From Inquilinus limosus DSM 16000 (GTDB taxonomy: Bacteria; Pseudomonadota; Alphaproteobacteria; DSM-16000; Inquilinaceae): a DNA stretch of 64,000 nucleotides. The stretch lies in the NCBI RefSeq assembly GCF_000423185.1, contig NZ_AUHM01000024.1, positions 1 through 64,000 of the forward strand, in the 5' to 3' direction. The notes under the pieces are model-generated. The model made no database searches. It was not told where the DNA came from and saw only the letters and a list, made by a program, of their open reading frames with translations. A program made the position numbers and the translations under genes. Below are positions 8,504-17,244 of the stretch, piece by piece; positions within the stretch are counted from its first letter, which is position 1; each line of letters starts with the position of its first letter.

Positions 8504-8953
8504 CTAGCCGGGAATGGCGCCGCTCAGCACGAGGGCGAAGACCAGCGCAAAGACCGAAAAGCCCTCCAGCACGGCGGCGGGCGTCAGCGAAATGCCGAAG
8601 ACCTCCGGCTTCGCCTTGGACGCGTTGATGGCGGCGGCCACCGCCTCGCCCTGGCGGATGCCGGCGTAGAGCAGGGCCAGGCCGGACATGATGCCGATGC
8701 CGAAGATCCCAGCCGCCGCCTCCGCCGTCATCGGATCGCGCTGCAGCGAGAACATGATGACGATGCCGTAGATGACCTGGGACGACGGCATCAGCGACAC
8801 GCCGATGTTGCGGCCATGGCCGCTCTCGGTGTCGAGCATGGCTCCGATGGCGGCGCTGCCGCCGAGGGCACAACCGATGCAGCTCCCGATCGCCCCGAGC
8901 GCCACCGGCGCGAAGAGGCCGAACCATCCAAGCGCCAGAACGATCTCAGTCAC
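8504..8953 (-). CDS. atpK: V-type ATPase c-ring subunit K (proteolipid)
   Basis: A 149-residue double-hairpin proteolipid with four hydrophobic helices (about 5-30, 46-70, 80-100 and 120-146). The ion-carrying carboxylate is Glu130 in helix 4. Helix 2 carries M-P-S-S-Q (55-59) and the start of the third/fourth hairpin carries RQG with Gln101. Aligned by eye with Enterococcus hirae NtpK, Ser58, Gln59, Gln101 and Glu130 fall on its Na+ ligands Thr64, Gln65, Gln110 and Glu139. There is one carboxylate per four helices, as in other V-type rings. The gene overlaps the end of subunit I by eight bases. Na+ coupling is an inference from these residues. Confidence 0.93.
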   Translation of the reverse strand: MTEIVLALGWFGLFAPVALGAIGSCIGCALGGSAAIGAMLDTESGHGRNIGVSLMPSSQVIYGIVIMFSLQRDPMTAEAAAGIFGIGIMSGLALLYAGIRQGEAVAAAINASKAKPEVFGISLTPAAVLEGFSVFALVFALVLSGAIPG

Positions 8954-10745
8954 GGGTTTGTCTCCTGCGTTCGAAGGGGCGGAACGGCGAGCCCTCTTCC
9001 TTCAACCCCCAGTTGAAGAACTCGATCACGTTCAGCCGCAGCCCGTGGACGAAGCCGGCAATGAGGCCGAGGCCGATGTTGATGACGTGGCCGATCACCA
9101 GCACCACGAGGGCGATGAGCACGCCGATCCCGGGCGCCGCGTGGACCAGCTGGCCCGACAGCGTGTTGATCGTCTCGGCCAGCGAGGCGGCCGCGAGCCC
9201 CAGCGCGAACAGCCGCATGTAGCTGAGGACGTCGCTGAAGATGTTCGTCAGGCGGAACGTCGCGCCGAGCCCGTCGACAATGCGGAGGAGCAGGGTCTTG
9301 GCAGAGGTGACCGGCCGGTCGCTGGCGAAGATGCCGACGACCAGGATGCCGAGGACGATCAGGACGATGCCCATGGTCGCCAATGGAGGAATTGCCGAAG
9401 CGAAATAGGCCGTCAGCCCGCCGGTCGCGATCAGGCACCAGCCCAGCGGCTGGATGCGCGCGTTGCGCGTCTTCGCGTGCCGGGCGCTCATCAGATTGGC
9501 GATGACGATGTGCAGGCCGCCGATCGCCAGCGTGATCCGCATCATCGCGTCGACGTTCTTCAGATCCATCAGCTTGAGGCGGCCGAGCAGGCTGTCGGGC
9601 GGCGGCGCGACACCGAAATAGCTGCCGGTGATGACGCCGAAGAACGCCGTCGACGCCATCAGCCAATAGCCCATGACGAGCATGCGCCGGCCAGTCTCCG
9701 AGCCGGCGAAGCGTTTGCGCATCAGGTACAGAATGGCCAGCAGGACCAGCCCGTACCCCGCATCCGTCATGATCATGCCGAAGAAAATGATGAAGGAGAC
9801 GTAGACGATCGCCGACGGGTCCCAGTCGCGATAGGAGGGCGTTTGGTAGAACTCGACGAGGCTCTCGCCGCCCGCCAGCCCCGGCCTGTTCGCCAGCAGG
9901 GTCGGGGGGCGCTCGCCGTCGAGCGGTTCCTCAACGGTCATCGCCAGCCCGAATTCCTCTGCGATGCGCTCGACCCGCGGAAGCCGATCGACCGGAACCC
10001 AGCCCTGCGCGACGAAGACGCGGTCGACGTCGTCGGTTTCCAGCGAGACGCGCTTCAGCGCCGCGAGGTCCTGGACCTGGGCCAGGTTTCGGTCGAGCAC
10101 GACCCGCCACTTCGTCAGCTTCCGGCGCTCGGCCCAGAGCTCCTCGAGCTCGGCCTCGATCTCCTCGAGATGCCGATCGAGCGTGGACAGCGAATGGGCG
10201 CCGATGTGCGTGCGAGGCACGGGCATGGCATCCACCGGCGGCTCGCTGGGCGAGAGCAGCACCACATAGGCGTTGTGGCGATCGCGATGGACGATCTCGA
10301 TGATCCGGTCGCCCGCCTCGATCAGCTTTTCCTTGGAGCGGGGCACGACATAGAACCACAGGCGATGGCCCCCCAGCTGGTCGAGATCCGGGAAGGAGAA
10401 CTCTCCCCAGCTCTTCACATCCTCGATCCGCTTGAGCAGAGCCGTCTTCCGGTCCTCGGCATCGAGCAGCGCCTGCTTGTTGGCGTTGATCGCTTCGACG
10501 AGCGCCGCCATGTCGAGATCCTGGTCGGACAGCGCGGGCCGGCGCGGTGCAGGGCAATCCGTCAGCCAGCGAAGCGCAGCGACGGCATCGCGGCCGGTTC
10601 CGCTCGGGACCGCCTCCAGCTCCTTCTGTGCCGGCCGCAGCGGGATCAGATGCATCCCCCCGAAATCCTGCAGCCGCTGCAGGATCTTCTCCTTGTCCGC
10701 GGCGGCGCCGATGAGAGCGACTTTCCTGAGCGGCACGATCGTCAT
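8946..10745 (-). CDS. atpI: V-type ATPase membrane subunit I (a-subunit)
   Basis: A 599-residue protein. The N-terminal half (about 1-330) is soluble and coiled, with TIVPLRKVALIGAAADKEKIL at the start. The C-terminal half has about seven membrane helices beginning near IVYVSFIIFFGMIMTDAGYGL, which holds the family GMxxxDAGYGL signature. The conserved RLFALGLAAASLAET segment supplies the half-channel Arg. The ATG at 10745 overlaps the stop of subunit D by four bases; the longer upstream frame is rejected for that reason. Subunit I forms the stator half-channels next to the K ring. Length is normal for shorter bacterial forms. Confidence 0.93.
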   Translation of the reverse strand: MTIVPLRKVALIGAAADKEKILQRLQDFGGMHLIPLRPAQKELEAVPSGTGRDAVAALRWLTDCPAPRRPALSDQDLDMAALVEAINANKQALLDAEDRKTALLKRIEDVKSWGEFSFPDLDQLGGHRLWFYVVPRSKEKLIEAGDRIIEIVHRDRHNAYVVLLSPSEPPVDAMPVPRTHIGAHSLSTLDRHLEEIEAELEELWAERRKLTKWRVVLDRNLAQVQDLAALKRVSLETDDVDRVFVAQGWVPVDRLPRVERIAEEFGLAMTVEEPLDGERPPTLLANRPGLAGGESLVEFYQTPSYRDWDPSAIVYVSFIIFFGMIMTDAGYGLVLLAILYLMRKRFAGSETGRRMLVMGYWLMASTAFFGVITGSYFGVAPPPDSLLGRLKLMDLKNVDAMMRITLAIGGLHIVIANLMSARHAKTRNARIQPLGWCLIATGGLTAYFASAIPPLATMGIVLIVLGILVVGIFASDRPVTSAKTLLLRIVDGLGATFRLTNIFSDVLSYMRLFALGLAAASLAETINTLSGQLVHAAPGIGVLIALVVLVIGHVINIGLGLIAGFVHGLRLNVIEFFNWGLKEEGSPFRPFERRRQTRD

Positions 10746-11365
10746 AGCTCGGCGACCCGCTGCTCGGCCGACCGGCTGGCGGTCTTGCGCTTGGAGATCT
10801 TGGCGCGGATGACGGCATCGCGTTCGGCGTCGGCCAGCGCCATCTTGATCTGGCGGATCGTCTCCTGCGCCTGCGGGATCAGCACCTTCTCGAACAGGTT
10901 CACGCGCCGTGAGATGACGATCTCGGCCTCGACCAGCCGTTCCGCCCGCTCTCGGGCGATATCGAGCTCTACGCTCATGCGGACCAGCTCCTGGAGGGCG
11001 GCCACGACCGCGTCGACCCAATGGGGGCGGCCGAGCCACGGATACGGCTCGAGCTCGATCCGAAGGTCATCGAGCCGAGGCAGCACGGTGCCTGACAGGT
11101 TCTGCTCGCCGACGACGACATCGCTCAGGCGGACGAGCCCCGAGATGGGCACGTAGTCGTTCGCCAGCATCGGGATGGCGTCGGCCGTCGCCTGGAACCG
11201 CGCCCGGAATTCCTTTTCCTGCCGGGCGAGACCGTCGCGGGCCCGGGCGCGCTCGGCCAGGATCTGCAGCCGCTTCAGCTCCAGCGACGGCAGGAACTGC
11301 CGGTACTCGGTGAGCCTGCGCGTCTCGCGGGCGAGCGTCGACTTGTTGAGGGCCGGCTTGGCCAT
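10742..11365 (-). CDS. atpD: V-type ATPase rotor shaft subunit D
   Basis: A 207-residue helical protein, MAKPALNKSTLARETRRL at the start and RRVNLFEKVLIPQAQETIRQIKMALADAERDAV near the end. The latter is the signature of subunit D, in which the two long helices form the central shaft. Its ATG at 11365 shares a base with the TGA of subunit B (TGATG), so translation is coupled. Subunit F, which normally caps the shaft, has no gene in this operon. That absence is typical of the Chlamydia/Bacteroides type of V-ATPase. Confidence 0.93.
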   Translation of the reverse strand: MAKPALNKSTLARETRRLTEYRQFLPSLELKRLQILAERARARDGLARQEKEFRARFQATADAIPMLANDYVPISGLVRLSDVVVGEQNLSGTVLPRLDDLRIELEPYPWLGRPHWVDAVVAALQELVRMSVELDIARERAERLVEAEIVISRRVNLFEKVLIPQAQETIRQIKMALADAERDAVIRAKISKRKTASRSAEQRVAEL

Positions 11366-12726
11366 CAGGCGGCCTCGGCTTCGGTCTTCGGCCCAGCCGA
11401 GGCCGGATAGTATTTGTCGATAAGGGCCTGCTTCATCAGCAGTTGCTCCGGCTCGAAGCATTCGGCGAGCGTCTGCCAGCAGAGATCGAGTGCCGCCTCG
11501 AGCGGCAGCGACACCTCGATGTCCATGATGCGCTTGCGGAACAGCTCGCCGAACTTCAGCAGCCGGTGGTCTTGATCGGACAGCTCGAACGCCATCGCCT
11601 GTTTCTGGGCGGCGTCGCGCGCGCCGGAATAGAGGCGGATCATGGTGTTCATGATCTGGCTGTGGTCCTCACGCGTGACCTTGCCGATCACATGCTGCTT
11701 GAGGCGGGACAGCGAGCCGAAGGGATCGATGACGCCGCTGTGCAGATAGAACTGGCCCTCGGTGATGTAGCCGGTGTTGTCGGGAACCGGATGGGTCAGG
11801 TCGTTGCCCGGCATCGTCGTCACTGCGAGGATGGTGACGGAACCCGAGCCCTTGAAGTCGCATGCCTTTTCGTAGCGGCGCGCCAGCTGCGAATAGAGAT
11901 CGCCCGGATAGCCGCGATTGGCCGGCACCCGCTCCATGGCGATGCTGACCTCCTTCATCGCGTCGGCGAAGGCGGTCATGTCGGTGAGCAGCACCAGCAC
12001 GCGCTTGCCCTCCTCCACCGCGAATTTCTCGGCGACGGCCAGGGTCAGGTCGGGAACCAGCAGCCGCTCGACCACTGGGTCCGAGGCCTGGTTGATGAAC
12101 ATAACCGTGCGCGGGAAGACGCCGGCATCCTCGAACCGCCGGCGGAAATAGGCATAGTCGTCGAAGATCAGGCCGAGCCCGCCGAAGACGACGACATCGG
12201 CATCGGCCTGGATGCCGATCCTAGCCAGCAACTGGTTGTACGGCTCGCCGGAGACCGAGAAGATCGGGATCTTCTGGCTTTCGACGAGGCTGTTGAAGAC
12301 GTCGATCATCGGCACGTCGGTCCGGATCATCCGCGAGGCGAGCACCCGTTTCATCGGATTGGCGGACGGGCCGCCGATCGGCACCGTCGGATCGTTGGAC
12401 AGCTCAGGCCCGCCGTCGATCGGCTTGCCCGCCCCGTCGAAGACACGCCCGAGGATGTTGTCCGAATAGGTCACGCGCATCGGCTCGCCGAGGAAGCGCA
12501 CCGAAGCGTTGTTCGGCAGCCCCTTGGTGCCGGAATTGACCTGAAGCGAGATGACGTCCCGGTCGATGTTGATGACCTGCGCCACCGAGCGGAAGCCGCG
12601 GTCGCTGTCGACGACGGCGAGATCGTTCAGGCAGGGACGGCTCTCCTCGCCCGAGCCTCCGGACGTGACCTTGATGCGAATGATGTCGCCGACGATGTCG
12701 AATATTTTTGTATGAGACACGAGCAT
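11365..12726 (-). CDS. atpB: V-type ATPase regulatory subunit B
   Basis: A protein of 453 residues starting MLVSHTKIFDIVGDIIRIK. GGGAGAG lies four bases upstream, while the in-frame extension to 13155 runs into the divergent gene and is rejected. The nucleotide-binding fold is present, but the P-loop is replaced by SGEPYNQLLARI, as in non-catalytic B subunits. LVLLTDMTAFADAMKEVSIAMERVPANRGYPGDLYSQLARRYEKA is the family signature region. B is the first gene of the ATPase operon here. The promoter should lie between 12727 and 12946, shared with the divergent efflux genes. Confidence 0.95.
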   Translation of the reverse strand: MLVSHTKIFDIVGDIIRIKVTSGGSGEESRPCLNDLAVVDSDRGFRSVAQVINIDRDVISLQVNSGTKGLPNNASVRFLGEPMRVTYSDNILGRVFDGAGKPIDGGPELSNDPTVPIGGPSANPMKRVLASRMIRTDVPMIDVFNSLVESQKIPIFSVSGEPYNQLLARIGIQADADVVVFGGLGLIFDDYAYFRRRFEDAGVFPRTVMFINQASDPVVERLLVPDLTLAVAEKFAVEEGKRVLVLLTDMTAFADAMKEVSIAMERVPANRGYPGDLYSQLARRYEKACDFKGSGSVTILAVTTMPGNDLTHPVPDNTGYITEGQFYLHSGVIDPFGSLSRLKQHVIGKVTREDHSQIMNTMIRLYSGARDAAQKQAMAFELSDQDHRLLKFGELFRKRIMDIEVSLPLEAALDLCWQTLAECFEPEQLLMKQALIDKYYPASAGPKTEAEAA

Positions 12727-12792
12727 TTCGCTCTCCCGTCCGGGCGCAGGCCAGGATGAGCTGATTTCACTAGCACGGGACGCCGCCGCCAT

Positions 12793-12810
12793 ATTTGCGC
12801 TGGAGCAAAT
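12793..12810. promoter_or_regulatory. Palindrome ATTTGC-N6-GCAAAT in the V-ATPase/RND divergent promoter
   Basis: A perfect six-base inverted repeat with a six-base spacer in the 220-base region between the V-ATPase and RND start codons. The inner TTGC-N6-GCAA has the same geometry as the TTGA-N6-TCAA sites bound by FNR/FixK proteins, with A changed to C. It could be an operator for a Crp/Fnr-family protein such as the one at 1231-2073. This link is an inference. Confidence 0.35.
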
Positions 12811-12946
12811 CGGCCGCTCCCGAATGGCGCTATAACCGGCCGCATCGTGACTGAGAGCTCGGTCATGGACATGCTCCGAACGAGTAGGATAGGCCACTCC
12901 GATGCCCGCTTCATCGGCTGCTTGACCGGTCGAGAAGGAGACCTGG

Positions 12947-14059
12947 ATGACTAGTGCAAGAGCTGCCGCGGCTCTCCTGGTCGCGGTTTGGTTGGGCGCG
13001 TGCAATGACGAACAGACGTCGGAGACGGCCAAGCCCCCGCGCCCGGTGGCAGCGGTCCAGGTCGGATCGGTCGAATCCCTCGGGCAGCGCCAGTTCATCG
13101 GGCGCGCTCGCGCCGAGACGGATGCCGTGCTGTCTTTCCGCGTTCCTGGTCGCATACTCGATCTTCCGGTGAAGGTCGGGCAGGTGGTCGCGAGCGGCGA
13201 AACCGTCGCCAGGCTCGATGACGGTCCTTACAGGGCAGACGTGACGCGGCTCGAATCCGACCTCAATGCCGCGCTGGCCGAGTTCAGGGCCAAGGACGAG
13301 CAGTACAAGCGTGTCGTTCCGCTGGTCGAGAGCGGCACCTATTCCAAGGCTCGGCTGGATGCCTCGCAGGGCGAGCGCGACACTGCGGACGCGCGCGTGG
13401 AATCGGTCCGAGCGGCGCTGACGAAGGCCAATATCGACCTCGGCGACACGACGCTGACGGCGCCCTTCGACGGCCGCGTGGTGGCGGTCTATCCCAAAGC
13501 CTTCGAGGATGTCCGCGCCCAGCAGCAGATCATCCGGCTGCTTGATCTCCGCCGGATCGAGGTCGTCGTCGACATTCCCGAGACATTGATCGCGCTCGCC
13601 CCCCTCGTCGACACGGTGAGCGTGCGGTTCGATGCGTTTCACGACGTCGAGTTGACGGGCACGATCAGCGAAATCGGCGCCGAGGCCTCGCGGACGACGC
13701 GCACCTACCCGGTCACGGTCGTGATGGACCAGCCGGACAACGTCTCGATCCTGCCCGGGATGGCAGGGTCGGTCCGAGTGAAATCAGTGAAGGCGGGCGC
13801 GGCGAACAGCGTCTCGCGCGTCGTGCCGCCCGCTTCGCTCCGTCCGATCCAGCCGGGCAGTGACGCCATGGGCCTCTGGGTGATCGACCCCGCCACCAAG
13901 ACGGTGTCGCTGCGGCCGGTGTCGGTCGGCCGGACGGTCAGGGGCGGCGTCGAGATCTCGGACGGGATCTCCGCCGGCGAGTGGGTCGTCATGGCCGGCG
14001 CCAACAGCCTCGTCGAGGGAGAGCAGGTGCGCCTGCCGGAAACGGAGCGCGCGCCATGA
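12947..14059 (+). CDS. RND efflux periplasmic adaptor lipoprotein (HlyD/MFP family)
   Basis: A 370-residue membrane-fusion protein. It has a lipoprotein signal ending in LGAC (Cys19), so it should be anchored to the outer face of the inner membrane. The biotinyl-lipoyl halves are seen as DLPVKVGQVVASGETVARLDD (about 65-85) and TLTAPFDGRVVAVYPKAFEDVRAQQQI (about 167-195). Between them is an alpha-helical hairpin with coiled-coil character (about 95-160). Beta-barrel and membrane-proximal domains follow. Its stop overlaps the permease ATG by four bases. It bridges the permease to an outer-membrane channel that is not encoded nearby. Confidence 0.92.
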   Translation: MTSARAAAALLVAVWLGACNDEQTSETAKPPRPVAAVQVGSVESLGQRQFIGRARAETDAVLSFRVPGRILDLPVKVGQVVASGETVARLDDGPYRADVTRLESDLNAALAEFRAKDEQYKRVVPLVESGTYSKARLDASQGERDTADARVESVRAALTKANIDLGDTTLTAPFDGRVVAVYPKAFEDVRAQQQIIRLLDLRRIEVVVDIPETLIALAPLVDTVSVRFDAFHDVELTGTISEIGAEASRTTRTYPVTVVMDQPDNVSILPGMAGSVRVKSVKAGAANSVSRVVPPASLRPIQPGSDAMGLWVIDPATKTVSLRPVSVGRTVRGGVEISDGISAGEWVVMAGANSLVEGEQVRLPETERAP

Positions 14060-17000
14060 GCATCGCCTCCTCGGCCGTCGACAATCCGACGGTGACCTGG
14101 TTCGGGGCCGCTCTCATCCTTCTCGGCGGCATCGCCTCATATTTCGCCCTCGGCCAGCTCGAGGATCCCGAGTTCACGATCAAGACCGCGATCGTCTCGA
14201 CCACCTATCCCGGGGCCAGTCCGGAGGAGGTCGAGCAGGAGGTCACCGACAAGATCGAGATCGAGCTGCAGAAGCTGAAGGAGCTCGATTCCCTGGAAAG
14301 CTATTCGCGGGCCGGATGGTCCCGGATCAAGGTCAACATCAAGGCCTCGTACAGCTCGGAGGAGCTCCCGGCGATCTGGGACAAGGTTCGGGCCCGGGCC
14401 AATGACGCCACGCGCGAGCTCCCTCCCGGCGCCGATGCGCCGGTCGTCATCGACGATTTCGGCGACGTGTTCGGCCTGCTGCTCGCCGTCACCAGCGACG
14501 GCTTCAGCCCGGGGGAACTCAAGGATTACGCCGAGGAGCTGAAGCGCGAGCTCAGCCTCGTTCCCGGCGTGGCCCGGGTCGACCTGTGGGGCGCGCAGGA
14601 GCGCCGGGTCTATCTCGATGTGCGTCAGAGCCAACTGGCGCAGCTCGGCATTTCCGAGCTCACCATCGCGCGCGACCTGCAGACGCAGAACGCCGTGGTC
14701 GATGGCGGCCGCGTCTTCGTCGGCGACAGCAAGATCCGGATCGCGCCCACCGGCACATTCCCGCAGGCCGAGGATATCGGCCAGCTGGTGCTGCAGCCGA
14801 CCGCGCTCGATCTCATTCAATCGGCCAGCCGGCAGACCGAACGCAGCGCCGACGAGATCATTCGGCTCCGCGACGTCGGCGAGATCCGGGAGGGATACCA
14901 GGATCCGCCGCGCCAGCTCATGCGCTTCAACGGCCGGCCGGCGATCGGGATCGCCATCACCAACCGCCCGGGCGAGAACGTGGTGAAGGTCGGGCAGGCC
15001 GTGGACCGGCGGCTCGACGAACTCGTGCGCAACCTCCCGGTGGGCATCGAGATCGAGAAGGTCAACTGGCAGTCCGAGATCATCGCGCTGTCGGTGAAGG
15101 GCTTCTTCGTCAGCCTGCTGGAGGCCATCGTCATCGTGCTCGCCTGCCTGGCGATCCCGATGGGCTGGCGCATGGGCGTCATCATCGGCACGGCGCTGCT
15201 GCTGACGGTGATGGCGACCTTCCTGCTGATGGCGGTCTTCGGGATCGATCTCCAGCGCATGTCGCTCGGCGCGCTGGTCATCGCGCTCGGCATGATGGTC
15301 GACAACGCGATCGTGGTCGCCGACGGCTATGCGGTGCGCATCGATCGGGGCATGGAACCCCGCGCCGCGGCGATCGAGGCGGCCACCCAGCCGTCGATGC
15401 CGCTGCTCGGCGCGACGGTGATCGCGGTGATGGCGTTCTACCCGATCTTCGCCTCGGACGAGAGCGCGGGCGAGTACTGCGCCACCCTGTTCTCGGTCGT
15501 CGCCATCTCGCTGCTCGCCTCATGGATCCTGTCGGTCACCGTCACGCCGCTGCAATGCATGGCGATGCTGAAGCCGCAGACCGCCGGGGGGACCGATCCC
15601 TATGACAACCGGTTCTATCGCGGCTTCCGGGCGCTCCTGCGCGGCGCGATCCGCATCCGCTTCCTCACCATCGCGGCCGCTGTCGCGACGTTGGCGGCGG
15701 CGGGCGCCATGTACGGCAACGTCACCCAGCTGTTCTTCCCCGACGCGGCGATGACGAAGTTCATGATCGACTACTGGATGCCGGAAGGCACCCGGATCGA
15801 GCGGGTGTCCGAGGATCTCGCCGAGATAGAGGACCGGCTGCGGCAGGATCCGCGCGTGACCGAGGTGGCGAGCTTCATCGGCAGCGGGCCGCCGCGCTTC
15901 TACCTTCCCGTCGAGCCGGAGCCCGAGAACTCCGCTTATGGCCAGATCGTCGTCAACGTCCGTGACCAGGGCGAGATCGACGGGCTGATCGCCGGGCTTC
16001 AGCCCTGGCTGGCGGATCGCTTCCCCGAGGCCCTGACGCCGCTGCGCAAGTTCACCGTCGGACCGGGCGACACCTGGAAATTCGAGCTGCGCATCAGCGG
16101 CCCCGGTGACGCCGACACCGCCACCCTTCGCACCCTCGGCGACCAAGTGCTGGATATCCTGCGGGCCAGCCCCTATGCCGGGCTGAGCCAGACCGACTGG
16201 CGCCAGACGGTGCTGGAGATCCGGCCCGAATACAACGCCGCCCGCGCCAGCTGGGCCGGCATCATCCGCGACGACGTCGCCCGCACCACCCGCCGCACCT
16301 ATGACGGCCTGCCGATCGGGCTGTACCGGGACGGCGACGAGATCATCCCGATCGTGATGCGCAATATCGAGGCGGAGCGCACCCGGCCCGAAGATATCGA
16401 TGTGGTGGGCGTGCGCGGCATGGCCAGCACCTCGGCCGTGCCGCTGGCGCAGGTGGTGAGCGGCGTCGATCTCGCCCCGCAGCAGTCGGTGATCGCGCGC
16501 TACGACCGCCGCCGCACTCTCACGGTCCAGGCCATTCCCGCGCTCGGAGTCACCTTCCCGACGCTGTACGAGAATGTGGCGCCCAAGCTCGAGGCGCTCG
16601 CCTTGCCGCCGGGCTACAGCATCGAGTGGGGCGGCGAGCAGGAGAACAGCACCAAGAGCCAGGCCTCGCTCATCCCCGGCGTGATCCCCGCGCTTGCGGT
16701 CACCGCCTTCATTATGGTGGCGCTGTTCAACGCCCTGCGACCGCCGCTGGTGATCGCGCTGACCATCCCGTTCGCCCTGGCCGGAGTGGTCTTCGGCCTG
16801 CTGATCACCGGCGTGCCGTTCGGGTTCGTTGCGCTGCTGGCGGCGATGAGCCTCGCCGGCATGATGATCAAGAACGGGCTGGTTCTGCTCGATGAGATCG
16901 AGACGGGCATCGCCCGCGGGTTGGATCGCTACACGGCCACCGTCGAAGCCGCGGTCTCGCGCCTGCGGCCCGTGCTCCTCGCCGCGGGGACCACGGTCCT

Positions 17001-17244
17001 CGGAGTGATCCCCCTCCTCTCCGACGTCTTCTGGATCGGCCTGTCGGTCACCATCATGGCGGGGCTGAGCTACGGCACCGTTCTCACCATGATCCTGCTC
17101 CCGGTCCTCTACGCCACGCTCTACCGCCTCCACCCGGCCGAGCCGAAGGCCACCGATCAGGCCCCTTCCCCGCAACCGCCGAGCCCGGCTGCGGGCGGCA
17201 TGGCGACCGCGGCTGCAGGCTCGGAGAGCCGAGGCACCACGTGA
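14056..17244 (+). CDS. RND efflux transporter permease
   Basis: A 1062-residue AcrB-like pump. The start at 14056 forms an ATGA overlap with the adaptor. The first membrane helix (about 12-30) is followed by the porter domain with the DPEFTIKTAIVSTTYPGASPEEVEQEVTDKIE opening. The TM4 proton-relay motif reads GMMVDNAIVVAD: the first Asp (Asp416) is kept and the second Asp of AcrB is Asn, common in the less specialised HAE-type members. The second half repeats the TM block and ends IIKNGLVLLDEIETGIARG. The substrate is unknown. The gene is followed by an overlapping GTG start for the mechanosensitive channel. Confidence 0.93.
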   Translation: MSIASSAVDNPTVTWFGAALILLGGIASYFALGQLEDPEFTIKTAIVSTTYPGASPEEVEQEVTDKIEIELQKLKELDSLESYSRAGWSRIKVNIKASYSSEELPAIWDKVRARANDATRELPPGADAPVVIDDFGDVFGLLLAVTSDGFSPGELKDYAEELKRELSLVPGVARVDLWGAQERRVYLDVRQSQLAQLGISELTIARDLQTQNAVVDGGRVFVGDSKIRIAPTGTFPQAEDIGQLVLQPTALDLIQSASRQTERSADEIIRLRDVGEIREGYQDPPRQLMRFNGRPAIGIAITNRPGENVVKVGQAVDRRLDELVRNLPVGIEIEKVNWQSEIIALSVKGFFVSLLEAIVIVLACLAIPMGWRMGVIIGTALLLTVMATFLLMAVFGIDLQRMSLGALVIALGMMVDNAIVVADGYAVRIDRGMEPRAAAIEAATQPSMPLLGATVIAVMAFYPIFASDESAGEYCATLFSVVAISLLASWILSVTVTPLQCMAMLKPQTAGGTDPYDNRFYRGFRALLRGAIRIRFLTIAAAVATLAAAGAMYGNVTQLFFPDAAMTKFMIDYWMPEGTRIERVSEDLAEIEDRLRQDPRVTEVASFIGSGPPRFYLPVEPEPENSAYGQIVVNVRDQGEIDGLIAGLQPWLADRFPEALTPLRKFTVGPGDTWKFELRISGPGDADTATLRTLGDQVLDILRASPYAGLSQTDWRQTVLEIRPEYNAARASWAGIIRDDVARTTRRTYDGLPIGLYRDGDEIIPIVMRNIEAERTRPEDIDVVGVRGMASTSAVPLAQVVSGVDLAPQQSVIARYDRRRTLTVQAIPALGVTFPTLYENVAPKLEALALPPGYSIEWGGEQENSTKSQASLIPGVIPALAVTAFIMVALFNALRPPLVIALTIPFALAGVVFGLLITGVPFGFVALLAAMSLAGMMIKNGLVLLDEIETGIARGLDRYTATVEAAVSRLRPVLLAAGTTVLGVIPLLSDVFWIGLSVTIMAGLSYGTVLTMILLPVLYATLYRLHPAEPKATDQAPSPQPPSPAAGGMATAAAGSESRGTT

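Noticed and set aside
8772-11156. A 794-residue open frame on the plus strand opposite the V-ATPase I and D genes
   Set aside because: It is a by-product of high GC on the opposite strand. It is rich in Arg, Gln and Asp, has no domain motif, and overlaps well-supported subunits I, K and D.
15520-17175. A 551-residue minus-strand open frame opposite the RND permease
   Set aside because: Arg/Gly/Asp-rich antisense shadow of a gene with clear RND motifs; no ribosome site.
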